From Acidobacteriota bacterium (GTDB lineage: Bacteria > Acidobacteriota > Terriglobia > Bryobacterales > Bryobacteraceae): 64,000 nt of DNA. Shown here one piece after another: positions 27,314-36,300 of this stretch; the stretch's first letter is position 1; each line of letters opens with the position of its first letter. The stretch is taken from NCBI GenBank assembly GCA_018268835.1, contig JAFDVU010000005.1, forward strand, positions 16,413 through 80,412, given 5' to 3'. Under the pieces are notes generated by a model. The model was not told where the DNA came from. It searched no databases and was given only the letters and a program-made list of their open reading frames with translations. A program made the position numbers and the translations under genes.

Positions 27314-28738
27314 CTACGCTTTCGGATCCGGGAAGGGCATCGCATCGACGTACGCGTCCTGGAAGGCGGGATCGGCGCCGAGCGGTACGTGGCGCGCGAT
27401 GACGCGCACGCCGCGGAAGGTGGGGTCGGGCGCGAAGAGCGCGATTTTGGCGCCGAGCAGCGCGGTGTTGCCGGCGGGCTCGACCGTTTCCTCGGGGAAC
27501 TCGAGCAGGCCGATGCGGCGGGCGCTGGCGCGGTTCACATAGTTGCCGAAAGCGCCGGCGAGCCACACGCGGCGGACATCCGCCGGGGCCGCGCCGAGTT
27601 GATGGAGCAGCGCGCGGACCCCGCCGGCGATCGCGGCCTTGGCCAGTTGCAGCTCGCGCACGTCGGCCTGCGTGAGCGCGAGGCCATCGGCGAGTTCGAG
27701 CGGCTGTGGCGTGCGGCCGCGCGGCGTGATGCGGCCGAGATCGAGTCCGGCGGCGACCGCGTCCACCAGTCCGCTGCCGCAGATGCCGCGCGCCGGTCCG
27801 CCGCCGATCACGGTGCAGCGGATCCCATCGCCCTCCACGGCGGCTTCGGAGATGGCGCCGGTGGAGGCGCGCATGCCGCGCGAGATGCGTCCGCCCTCGA
27901 ACGCCGGACCGGCCGCGGTGGAGGCGCAGAGCAGCCGCTCGCGATTGCCCACGACCACCTCGCCGTTGGTGCCCAGGTCGATCAGCACCGAAAGATCGCC
28001 GCTCTCGTGCATGCCGGTGGCGACGATACCCGCGAGGATGTCGCTGCCGACGAAGCCGCCGATGCAGGGGAGGAAGCCGTTGGGCGACTCCAGGTGTACC
28101 GGCTCGAAGGGCGCGTGGGAGAGCGGCGTGGGATCGAGTCCGTCGAAGAGGTGGAGCATCGCGGTGTTCCCGCAGATGGCCACGGCGTCCGGCTGCCGGT
28201 TTCCGCAAAGGCTCGCGATCATCTCGTCCAGCGCCGCGTGGATCGCGTCGCGCAACCGCGCGCGGCCTTCGGGATGGAGCGCGTGTTCGATGCGGGTCAT
28301 CACGTCCGCGCCCCAGGCTGCCTGCGGATTGAGCGCGGTGCGCACGCCGAGCACGGCGCCGGTGGCGAGGTCCACGAGTTGCGCCACCACCGTGGTGGTG
28401 CCGAGGTCGATTGCGATCGCGCGGCCCGGGCGCGGTTCGAAGGAGAACGGACGATCGTCGGCGAGAATGGGCGCTTCGAACTGCCCGATTTCCAGCGTTG
28501 CGTTGGCGGCGGCGCGCGCGCGGCAGGCGAGCATGCAGCCGGGCTCCAGGTCCGCCGCATCGCCGCCGGCGCCCGGATCCACGTCGCCTTCCAGCACGCG
28601 CACGCGGCAGCGGCGGCAGCGGCCCTTGCCCCCGCACGGGAACTCCACGCCGAACGGCAGCAGCAGGTCGCGCAGTGGCGCGCCCGGCTCCGTCTTCACC
28701 TGGGTTCCCAGCGGTTCGAGGCGGATCGCGATGCTCAT
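27314..28738 (-). CDS. Reductive activator of corrinoid enzymes (2Fe-2S ferredoxin plus ASKHA ATPase, RACE/RamA-like)
   Basis: 474 residues. The N-terminal plant-type ferredoxin carries Cys35, Cys41, Cys44 (C-x5-C-x2-C) and Cys72, enough for a 2Fe-2S cluster. From about residue 106 an ASKHA-type nucleotide-binding domain begins (AIDLGTTTVVAQLVDL) and continues with VLIDLGTNGEVVVG and a C-terminal DUF4445-type region (GGVRALLHQLGAAPADVRRVW, GAFGNYVNRASARRIG). Such proteins use ATP and an electron to return an oxidised Co(II) corrinoid to the active Co(I) form. It is last in the six-gene corrinoid operon, overlapping the gene before it by four bases. The frame extends upstream to 28807 but the ATGA overlap fixes the start at 28738. 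Confidence 0.93.
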   Translation of the reverse strand: MSIAIRLEPLGTQVKTEPGAPLRDLLLPFGVEFPCGGKGRCRRCRVRVLEGDVDPGAGGDAADLEPGCMLACRARAAANATLEIGQFEAPILADDRPFSFEPRPGRAIAIDLGTTTVVAQLVDLATGAVLGVRTALNPQAAWGADVMTRIEHALHPEGRARLRDAIHAALDEMIASLCGNRQPDAVAICGNTAMLHLFDGLDPTPLSHAPFEPVHLESPNGFLPCIGGFVGSDILAGIVATGMHESGDLSVLIDLGTNGEVVVGNRERLLCASTAAGPAFEGGRISRGMRASTGAISEAAVEGDGIRCTVIGGGPARGICGSGLVDAVAAGLDLGRITPRGRTPQPLELADGLALTQADVRELQLAKAAIAGGVRALLHQLGAAPADVRRVWLAGAFGNYVNRASARRIGLLEFPEETVEPAGNTALLGAKIALFAPDPTFRGVRVIARHVPLGADPAFQDAYVDAMPFPDPKA

Positions 28739-29745
28739 CGGGAAACGTGCGCGTACTCGCAAAGGGCGCGGAGGTTGGCTTCGGGCGTATCGCGGCAGAC
28801 TTCGCAACCGGCGCCGGCGATGTAATTCTCTCCCGCATCGCGGTGGCAGGCGGCGACAGTGTCGCGCACGATTTCGGGACTGCCGTTGCGCAGCACGCCG
28901 ACCGGTTCCAGGTTGCCGAGCAGCACCTGGCGCGGGCCCATGGCGGCGCGCGCCGCGGCGACCGGAGCGAGGTAATCGAGATCGACGATATCGGCTCCGG
29001 TACGTCCCATTCCTTCCAGAATCCTGCGCGTGTTGCCGCAGATGTGCAGCCGGACCTTGGCGCCGAGATCGTGAATGCCCTGGATCAACTTCTTCTCATA
29101 AGCCCACACGTGGCCCTGGTAGAATTTCGGCCCGACCAGCGAGGCGGCGGCGTCGCCTACCCCGATGATGTCGGCGCCGGCCTGTATCTGGGCCTTCGCG
29201 AACTCCAGTTCCATGGCGACCGTGAATTCGAAGAGATCGTCCACGAACGCCGGATCGTCGTAGAAATCCACCATGAGGGTGTTGATGCCGCGCAGGTCGG
29301 CGGCTTCGGCGCAGGGACCCTCCACCCAGCCTTCGACGAGCAGATCGCCACCGGCGCGCTGCTTGAGCAACGCGACGCCGTGGACGCGATCGCTCATGCG
29401 GCGTCCGGCGAGCGGGTCGGGAACGCGCAGCGCGGCGAGGCGGGTCTTGTCGGCAAGCAGGGCGCGATCTTCGATGACGGCGGGCGGCTGGTCCGGGAAG
29501 AATTCGATGGCCGCGCCGAGGTCGGCCGGTTCGCGCGCGGGGTCGGAGATCGCGGAGACGTAATCGAAGCCGAACTTTTCCGCGGTGCGCATCTGGCCTT
29601 CGGCGAGCACGCGGTAATCGGTGACGTAGTCGAGGTAGCGCGCACCGATCTGGTCCGCGGCGAACATCATGGTGATCGGCATCAGCGGGAGGCGGCCGGT
29701 GGGCTGCCCCTGGATGGACGCCAGAATGCGTTCGCGGCCGTTCAT
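28735..29745 (-). CDS. UroD-family methyltransferase with canonical H-x-C...C zinc site (MtaA/MtbA-like)
   Basis: 336 residues. The uroporphyrinogen decarboxylase fold in this branch transfers methyl groups to or from a corrinoid. The zinc triad of methylcobamide:thiol methyltransferases is present: His234-Ile-Cys236 (VRLHICGNT) and Cys314 (GAGCEVCRD). The TIM-barrel signatures [19 protein letters not shown] and [19 protein letters not shown] are typical of MtaA/MtbA and related enzymes. In methanogens these enzymes move methyl from the corrinoid protein to a thiol. Here the likely acceptor is a thiol such as homocysteine, but that is inference. Overlaps of four bases at both ends. Start chosen at the ATG overlapping the DUF1638 stop. 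Confidence 0.9.
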   Translation of the reverse strand: MNGRERILASIQGQPTGRLPLMPITMMFAADQIGARYLDYVTDYRVLAEGQMRTAEKFGFDYVSAISDPAREPADLGAAIEFFPDQPPAVIEDRALLADKTRLAALRVPDPLAGRRMSDRVHGVALLKQRAGGDLLVEGWVEGPCAEAADLRGINTLMVDFYDDPAFVDDLFEFTVAMELEFAKAQIQAGADIIGVGDAAASLVGPKFYQGHVWAYEKKLIQGIHDLGAKVRLHICGNTRRILEGMGRTGADIVDLDYLAPVAAARAAMGPRQVLLGNLEPVGVLRNGSPEIVRDTVAACHRDAGENYIAGAGCEVCRDTPEANLRALCEYAHVSR

Positions 29746-30467
29746 GGCTCCGCCTTGCGCGCCTCGATGATGCGGTCGTCCCAGGTGGCCGCGATGCGGT
29801 GCCCGGGCGGCACCACCAGGAAGTCCGCCTCGTTCCAGTCGCCCTCCACCAGGCGGCGCAGCAGGGACATGTCGCCGGCGAGTTTCTCGAAATCCCAGCC
29901 GCGTTCGGCGGCGGCGGCGCGGGTCTGCTCCTCGAAGCGGCCGTCGGGTTCCACGCCCATCTCGATGTAGACGAACGTGTGGTAGGTCTGCTTGTACCGG
30001 TTCAACTGCTCGTAGAGGTACACGGCGTTTTCCTCGCCATACTTGGCGACCAACTCGGCCATTTCGACGCCGTATCCGGTGAGCTGGTTGACGGTGTTGC
30101 CGCGCTCGATCCAGCCGCTGGTCTTGAAGTAGACGCCGTGGTGGGCATCGAAGTATTGCTGGTAGCGTTGGCGTCCGCCCATGAAGAGCGCGATGCAATC
30201 GTGGGCGCGCGGGGCCACCAGCGGGATGGCCCGAGCGTGCAGCCCGGCGAGGCCGTTGCCGCACAACGCGTAGGCCATGGCCACGGCGTCGTAGTCCTGG
30301 GCCGGGGCCGCGTCCACGCGCTCCTGAAGCCGCTCGCGCATCACGCCGCTCTTCAGATCGTGCAGCCCCTTGGGCAGGAATTCGACATCCACCTGGTTGG
30401 TGGAGTGGGCCGCGAGGTGGCAGACCTCGCGGTACATGACGTCGCAGGCGATGACCTTCAGGCGCAT
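29742..30467 (-). CDS. DUF1638 domain-containing protein
   Basis: 241 residues. Matches DUF1638 by [20 protein letters not shown] at the start, [18 protein letters not shown] and [21 protein letters not shown]. The family has no established activity but recurs next to UroD-type methyltransferases and corrinoid proteins, as here. Conserved Cys8, Cys in ALCGNG and the His-Asp-Cys triplet could bind a metal or a thiol (inference). The C-terminal half contains [25 protein letters not shown]. It overlaps the homocysteine methyltransferase by ten bases and the second UroD gene by four. Co-translation argues for a role inside the methyl-transfer complex. Confidence 0.85.
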   Translation of the reverse strand: MRLKVIACDVMYREVCHLAAHSTNQVDVEFLPKGLHDLKSGVMRERLQERVDAAPAQDYDAVAMAYALCGNGLAGLHARAIPLVAPRAHDCIALFMGGRQRYQQYFDAHHGVYFKTSGWIERGNTVNQLTGYGVEMAELVAKYGEENAVYLYEQLNRYKQTYHTFVYIEMGVEPDGRFEEQTRAAAAERGWDFEKLAGDMSLLRRLVEGDWNEADFLVVPPGHRIAATWDDRIIEARKAEP

Positions 30468-31297
30468 GATTCCGCCAGCGCGCGAATGAACCGCGGATTG
30501 GTGCCGCAGCAGCCGCCGAGGTAGGCGACGCCTTCCATTTTGCGCGCGTGCGCGGCGAATTCCCCGGGCGTCATGCGGTAGGTGACGCGCCCCTCGACGA
30601 GTTCGGGCAGCCCGGCGTTGGCCTTGATCCAGATAGGCAGCGCGGTGGCCGCGCGCAGGCGGGCGGCGATTGCGACATAGCCTTCGATGCCGCATCCGCA
30701 GTTGGCGCCGATGACACTGGCGCCGGCGGCGGCGAGGCGGGCGGCGGCCTGTTCCGGCGTGGTCCCCATCATGGTGCGGTCCTTGTTGCGGCCGGTATCG
30801 TAGACCATGCAGCCGACCACCGGCAGGCCGGTGGCGCGGGCGGCTTCGACGGCGATCGCGGCTTCGTCGACATCCGACATGGTCTCGACGACGAGCGCGT
30901 CCGCGCCCGCGGCGGCGAGGGCGCGGGCCTGCTCGGCGAAGGCTTCGCGCAGGGAATCTTCCGTGACGTCGCCGGTGGCGATCATCTTGCCGCTGGGACC
31001 GATGGAGGCGAACACTTTCGCGCGTCCGGCGGCGCCGCGCCGCGAAAGTTCGACGCCGGCTCGATTGATGGCCTCCACCTGGCCGGCGAGTCCGTAGCCC
31101 TCGAGCGCGATCCGGTTGGCGCGGAACGTATTGGTGAGCACGACGCGGCTGCCGGCATCGGCGTAGGCGGCGGCCACCTCGCTCACCGCCTCCGGGCGCG
31201 AGAGGTTCCAGGCGTCGGGGCATTCGCCGGCGGCGAGCCCGCGGGCCTGCAGTTCGGTGCCCCAGGCGCCGTCGGTGATGATGGGCGCGGTGCTCAT
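30458..31297 (-). CDS. Homocysteine S-methyltransferase-family protein
   Basis: 279 residues, single-domain, similar in size to MmuM/BHMT rather than MetH. The zinc ligands are present: Cys200 ([11 protein letters not shown]) and Cys263-Cys264 ([11 protein letters not shown]). The N-terminal [12 protein letters not shown] and [15 protein letters not shown] are family signatures. It should bind homocysteine as a zinc thiolate and accept a methyl group, giving methionine. Known members use betaine, S-methylmethionine or methylcobalamin. Next to a free-standing corrinoid protein (four-base overlap) and no MetH folate domain, the donor is probably the corrinoid protein itself. Confidence 0.9.
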   Translation of the reverse strand: MSTAPIITDGAWGTELQARGLAAGECPDAWNLSRPEAVSEVAAAYADAGSRVVLTNTFRANRIALEGYGLAGQVEAINRAGVELSRRGAAGRAKVFASIGPSGKMIATGDVTEDSLREAFAEQARALAAAGADALVVETMSDVDEAAIAVEAARATGLPVVGCMVYDTGRNKDRTMMGTTPEQAAARLAAAGASVIGANCGCGIEGYVAIAARLRAATALPIWIKANAGLPELVEGRVTYRMTPGEFAAHARKMEGVAYLGGCCGTNPRFIRALAESCA

Positions 31298-31932
31298 GCG
31301 GCCTGTAAGAGTTGACGCGCCAGCGCGACGGCGGCGGTGGCGTTCTCGCCGAAACCATCGGCGCCGATCTCGCGCGCGAACTCGGCGGTGACGGGCGCGC
31401 CGCCCACGATCACTTTGACGCCATCGCGGACGCCGGCTTCCTTGAAGGCTTCGATGGTGGTCTTCATCGAGGGCATAGTCACGGTGAGCAGGGCGGAGAG
31501 GCAGATCAGTTGCGGGTTGCGCTCTTTGATGGCCGCGATGAACTTCTGCGGCGCCACGTCCGCGCCGAGATCGATCACCTCAAAGCCGCCGCCTTCGAGC
31601 ATCGCGCCGACAATGTTCTTGCCGATGTCGTGCAGATCGCCCTTCACGGTGCCGATGACGACGCGGCCCGCGGATTTGGCGCCGGACGCCGCCAGCAGCG
31701 GGCGCAGCAGTTCGAGCGCCGCCTTCATCGCGCGCGCCGAAAGCAGCAGTTCGGGGATGAAGTAGTCCTCGCATTCGAAGCGCTTCCCGACCTCGTCCAT
31801 GGCGGGCACCATGTAGCCGCTCACCAGTTCCATCGGCTCGATTCCGGCGTCGATGGCCTCCCTGGTCACCGCGGCCGAGGTTTTGTGGTCGCCATTGAGG
31901 ATGGCATCGTAGAGTTCTCTGAGTTCAGGCAT
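31294..31932 (-). CDS. Corrinoid (B12-binding) methyl-carrier protein, MtbC/MttC-like
   Basis: 212 residues, standard for the carrier family. An N-terminal helical cap (residues ~1-85) precedes a Rossmann-like B12 domain. The base-off/His-on motif is DLHDIG at residues 99-104 with cobalt-ligating His101 ([19 protein letters not shown]). The later S-x-L part is [18 protein letters not shown], and the G-G of [18 protein letters not shown] closes the site. It shuttles methyl groups between the substrate-specific methyltransferase and the acceptor enzyme. It overlaps both neighbours (8 and 4 bases). Confidence 0.95.
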   Translation of the reverse strand: MPELRELYDAILNGDHKTSAAVTREAIDAGIEPMELVSGYMVPAMDEVGKRFECEDYFIPELLLSARAMKAALELLRPLLAASGAKSAGRVVIGTVKGDLHDIGKNIVGAMLEGGGFEVIDLGADVAPQKFIAAIKERNPQLICLSALLTVTMPSMKTTIEAFKEAGVRDGVKVIVGGAPVTAEFAREIGADGFGENATAAVALARQLLQAA

Positions 31933-33193
31933 GCACAGCCACTCCGTTGAATTCGTGCACGGCCTCGATCATCGCCACGATGTTTTCGACGGGCGTCCGC
32001 GCCTGCACGTTATGAATGGTATTGAAGACGAATCCGCCGCCGGCGGAGAAAATGCGGCAGCGTTCGAGCACCTGGCGGCGCACTTCGCCGGGGGTGCCGA
32101 AGGGCAGCACCTTCTGCGTGTCCACGCCGCCGCCCCAGAAGACGATGCGGTCTCCGTAATCGGCCTTCAGGTGCGAGGCGTCCATGTTGGCGGCGGAACA
32201 TTGCACCGGGTTGAGGATGTCGAATCCGGCCTCGATGAAGGAGGGGATGAAGCGGTCCACCGAGCCGCACGAGTGCTTGAAGGTCTTCCAGGATGTGTTC
32301 GCGTGGACCCACCGGTTGACATGCCGGTAGTAGGGCAGCCAGAGGTCGCGGAACGTATTCACGCTACAGAAGGTGCCGGACTGGGTGCCGAAATCGGTGC
32401 CGCAGATGAAAAGGGCGTCCACCAGATCGCCCACGGCGGCGTGGATTTTCGCGAGGTTGGCGATGCCGGTTTCGCACTGGCGCGCGAAGATGGCGTGGAC
32501 GTAATCGCGGCGCGAACTGAGCGACATGTACCATTCGGCGATGTCGCGGATTCCCTTGGGGTGTTTGAGGAAGGGCGCCGGCACCAGCGCGATATCGCCG
32601 AACGCGGTGCCGCCGAAGGTGGCGACCACGGCGCGTCCGCCGGCCGCGGCTGCCTCCACTTCGGCCTTCAGCGACGCGACATCGGCATCGGCGATGGGCT
32701 GGAACTCTTCGAGGTTGTCCTCGGGATTCAACTGCTCCTCGACGATCGGCTCCTGGCGCATGATGGCGTCGAAGAAGTAGCCTTCGGCGGGCATGCGCGC
32801 GCTGGGCGGGGCGTGGAGGTCGCCTTCGGGATAGATGTAGATGTCGCCGTTATCGCCGGTGGTGGTCTCAAACGCGCCGGGGACGAGCACTTCGAGGCCC
32901 TGCGGGGTGCGCCACAGTTTCCAGTTTTCGCAACTGAAGCCGAACATGGTCTTGCGGCGGAAGACACCGTTGACGTCCACTCCCATGGCCTGCTTCAGGT
33001 CCTCATCGAGGCGGCCGAGCATCTGGGAGGGCTCGTGGACATAGACCGGGCGGCGCTCGAGCCCGTAGTGTTCGCGCAACGCGGCGACGCAACTTACGTG
33101 GATGCCGGTGACCGTTGTGCTGCCGAAATCGATCGGGACACGGTCCGGCGGCCGGTGATTGAGAGCGGCGGCCACGCGTTCTTTGCTGGTCAT
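31925..33193 (-). CDS. UroD-family methyltransferase lacking the third zinc cysteine (probable substrate:corrinoid methyltransferase)
   Basis: 422 residues, first gene of the corrinoid operon. It has the UroD-like TIM barrel (GDLVDALFICGTDFGTQSG; GGAGVDTQ-type VFWGGGVDTQKVLPFGTP). An H-x-C pair is present (KHSCGS, His307-Cys309), but the position that carries the third cysteine in MtaA-type enzymes reads FNTIHN, with His394 instead. This pattern is closer to UroD-type O-demethylase and CmuA-like enzymes that take methyl from a substrate. It is therefore the best candidate for the donor-specific MT1 step; the substrate is unknown (a methoxylated aromatic or another methyl ether or thioether is possible). 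A TGATACACT extended -10 element lies 18 bases upstream of the ATG. Confidence 0.87.
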   Translation of the reverse strand: MTSKERVAAALNHRPPDRVPIDFGSTTVTGIHVSCVAALREHYGLERRPVYVHEPSQMLGRLDEDLKQAMGVDVNGVFRRKTMFGFSCENWKLWRTPQGLEVLVPGAFETTTGDNGDIYIYPEGDLHAPPSARMPAEGYFFDAIMRQEPIVEEQLNPEDNLEEFQPIADADVASLKAEVEAAAAGGRAVVATFGGTAFGDIALVPAPFLKHPKGIRDIAEWYMSLSSRRDYVHAIFARQCETGIANLAKIHAAVGDLVDALFICGTDFGTQSGTFCSVNTFRDLWLPYYRHVNRWVHANTSWKTFKHSCGSVDRFIPSFIEAGFDILNPVQCSAANMDASHLKADYGDRIVFWGGGVDTQKVLPFGTPGEVRRQVLERCRIFSAGGGFVFNTIHNVQARTPVENIVAMIEAVHEFNGVAVHA

Positions 33194-33316
33194 GGCGTGT
33201 TCCCGACCCGCAGTGTATCAGATAAACGGAGGTGTTATGGCGGAGGCGGAGGGGAGTTTCAGGGCGCGGGCGAAGCCTAACTCCGCCTGGTTGCGTTGCG
33301 GCTCCACCGGGTCAGG

Positions 33317-33330
33317 CGGCGGATCCGCCG
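33317..33330. repeat. 14-bp perfect palindrome upstream of the corrinoid operon
   Basis: CGGCGGATCCGCCG is fully self-complementary. It lies 10 bases after the kinase stop and 124 bases upstream of the first corrinoid-operon gene. It could be an operator or the stem of a weak terminator; no T-tract follows on either strand. The rest of the 33194-33339 gap shows no recognisable riboswitch. Confidence 0.35.
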
Positions 33331-33339
33331 TGTGTCCGG

Positions 33340-36300
33340 TCAGGCCTCCGCGGCGCGGGCCGATGCTTTGCGGGACGACTCGGCGGCGCCGATCTCCGCG
33401 TAGAGGCGGGCCGCTTCGTCCAGCAGGACGCGCGCGCGGTCGCGGCCGCCGGCCTCGCCGCGGGCCAGGAGCGTCTCCGCGTACCAGGCGCGGGCCGATG
33501 CCAGCGGGGTGCGGTAGGCGAGTTCGGCGGCCCTGGCAATCGCCGCGCGGTGATGTTCGTCGGCGCGCTGCCACTCCCCGGCGCAGGCCGCGGCGATTCC
33601 GGCGGCGGTGCGGGTCATGTCGTGGGTGTACACGGCGCCCAAGGCGGCGAGGCGCTCGACCAGGTTCAAGTACGCCGCCGCCTCGCGATGCCGGCCCAGC
33701 AGGGCCAGCGCCTCGATCGCCCGCACCAGGCCGAAGTATTGGCCGATGGCGGGTTCCTGCCCGGCGCGCGGCATGAGCGCGAGGGCGCGGTCGAGCGCTT
33801 CACCCGCGCGGGCATCGCCGGCCGACGCCAGCGCCCACGCCGCACAGGATTCGGCATCGCCCCGCCAGGCCGATTTCAGCACCCCGGGGTCCATCGCGCG
33901 CGTGAACCACGGTTGCGCGGCGGCCAGGTCGCCGCGCAGGACGGCCAGGTTGGCCAGCGCCAGTTCGTTGCGGAAGCGAAACACGCAGCCGAACGATTCG
34001 GCCAGCGCCAGCGTGTCGCGCGCTTCCGCCTCCGCCTCCACCAGCCGTCCCGTGGCTTCGTAGTAGTACACCAGTCCGGTCTTACAGGCCCATGCGCTGT
34101 ACTGATGGCCCACGCGCTCGGCGCGCGCCACGGCATCGCGCGCCAGCGCCTCCACCTGCATGGTGCGCCCGAAGAAGATGCGCTCGAAGCCCTTGACGTA
34201 CTCGCCGTCCACCCTTCCCCAGGGATCGCCCGCCGCCTCGAAGGCGCGCATGGCCCGGTCCACCGCCGCCGATGCCAGGTCCAACTGGAACGCGTGATAG
34301 CGCACATGGCCCTCGCACGACCACAGGAAGGCGTTCGGCGCGGGTTCGCCGGGCGATTCGCCCAGCCGGTTCGCCGCCGCCAGTTCGGATAGCGCGGTGT
34401 CCATGTCACCGGCGACGCTGGCGCAAGCCGCGCTCAGGTTCAGGATGGGACGCCGCACCGGAGAGGGTCCGTCTCCCAGGCGGTCGAGCGCGCGTTTGAG
34501 GATCCCGCGCGCCACCGTGACGTTCAGCGCCCAGCCGTGAATGTAGCCCAGCGGGATGCTGGTCGCGCCGTAGCGAAGCGCGTCGCCGCCGCGGTCGAAG
34601 AGGGCCAGCGCGCGCTCGTAGGCGTCCACCGCTTCGGTGTGGCGCATGAGGCTGCGCAGGGCCACGGCGCGCCGCACCTGGAGGTCGCCCGCGCGGCTCC
34701 AATCGCTGTCGTCGACCAGGGTCAGGGCGTTCTCGATGTGAATGAGGGCGTCTTCGTGCGCCGCCGCCGCCGACGCCTGGCCGGCCGCGCGCGTCAGGTA
34801 CTCGACCGTTCGTGCCGCGTCCGCCGCCGGTCCCGATTGGAACAGGTGATGGGCCAGCGCCGGGGTGTGGCGTTCCAGGCCCGCCGCGTACACTTTCTCG
34901 ATGGCCGCGGCGATGCGCGCATGCAGCCGCTGCCGGCGCGCCAGCGTGAGCGTCTCGGCCAGGGTCTGCCGCACCAGCTCGTGGACGAACTTGTAGGGCG
35001 GCTCGCGCCCCGGTTCGGCGGCGACCAATTGCACGCGCTCGGCCGCTTCCACGGCGTCCAGCGCCGCGTCGGGGCGCGTGTTCTCCAGTTCCTCCAGCAA
35101 TTGCAGGCCGAACGTGCGGCCCACCACCGCCGCGGTGGTCAGCACCTGGCGCGCTTCCCCGGTGAGCCGCTCCAGGCGGCGCCCGATCACGAGGCGCACG
35201 CCGTCGGGCACATCGAGCTGGTCCACGCGCAACCCCGTGCGCCACTCGCCGTCGGGGCCGAGCAGCTTGCCTTCCTCGGAAAGATGCCGGAACACCTCCT
35301 CCACGAAGAACGGGTTGCCCTCAGTGGCTTCGAAGATCACGCGCGGCAGAGAGTGCGGCGGCTGCCTTCCGCTCAACACGCGGAGCATTTCACTCACGCC
35401 CGCGAGCGGCAGGCGCTTGAGCGGGATTCGCGTCACCAGTTTCCGGCGCACCAGCCGTTCCAGCGCCGCGGTGAAAGGGCGCGTCGCGTCCAGTTCGGCT
35501 TCGCGGTAGGTGCCGATCATCAGGCGCGGGATGGTGCCGACGGTTTGCGCCAGGTGTTCGAGCAGCGCCACGGTCGCTTCGTCGGCCCAGTGCAGGTCCT
35601 CGAACACCTGCACCACCGGAGTGAGCCGGGAAGAGCGGTCCACGAAATCGCGGTAGGCGTTGAAGAGAAAGCGGCGCTGCTGTTCCGGCGGGAGTTCGGC
35701 GGGCGGCGGGATATCGGGAAACATGCGGCGCAACTCGGGCATGAGGCGCGCCACTTCGGAGGCGGAATCGCCGATGGCGTAGCGCAACGCATCCGGCGGC
35801 GCGAGGCGCGCACTGTACTCCAGCATCTCGATGAACGGGATGTACGGCGGCGCGCCCTCGGCCTCGTGGCAGTGCCCCACCACGGGCAGCGCCCCGCGCC
35901 TGCCCGCCTCCGCCAGGATTTTGCGCGCGAGGTGCGTCTTGCCGATGCCGGCCTCTCCGCCGATGAGCACGAGCGCGCCGCGTCCGGCCATGGCTTCGTC
36001 CAGGTGGTGAAACAGTTCGTCCCGCTCTTTGTCGCGCCCGATCAGCGGGATGATCCCGGGAGCTTCTTCCAGCACGAGGGCGGTTTCGCTGCCGGATATG
36101 GCCGATAGCCGGTGCATGTCCTCCAGCACTTCACGCATGGATCGATAGCGATCCTCCACCGCCTTGGCCAGCATCCGGCGGATCAGCACCAGCAGGCCCG
36201 GCGTGACATCGCGCCGGCGTTCCACGGCGAAGCGCGGGGGATCGCGCAGGATCGCCGCCATGGTCTCCGCACGGGTGTGCCCGAGGAAGGGATGCATGCC

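Noticed and set aside
28739..28807. N-terminal extension of the corrinoid activator
   Set aside because: The extension is Arg/Pro-rich, overlaps the preceding gene and would precede the ferredoxin domain without purpose; the ATGA overlap gives a natural start.
33194..33339. A cobalamin or SAM riboswitch before the corrinoid operon
   Set aside because: The gap is only about 146 bases and I found no B12-box-like core or SAM-type helices; a promoter-like -10 element is the only signal near the start.
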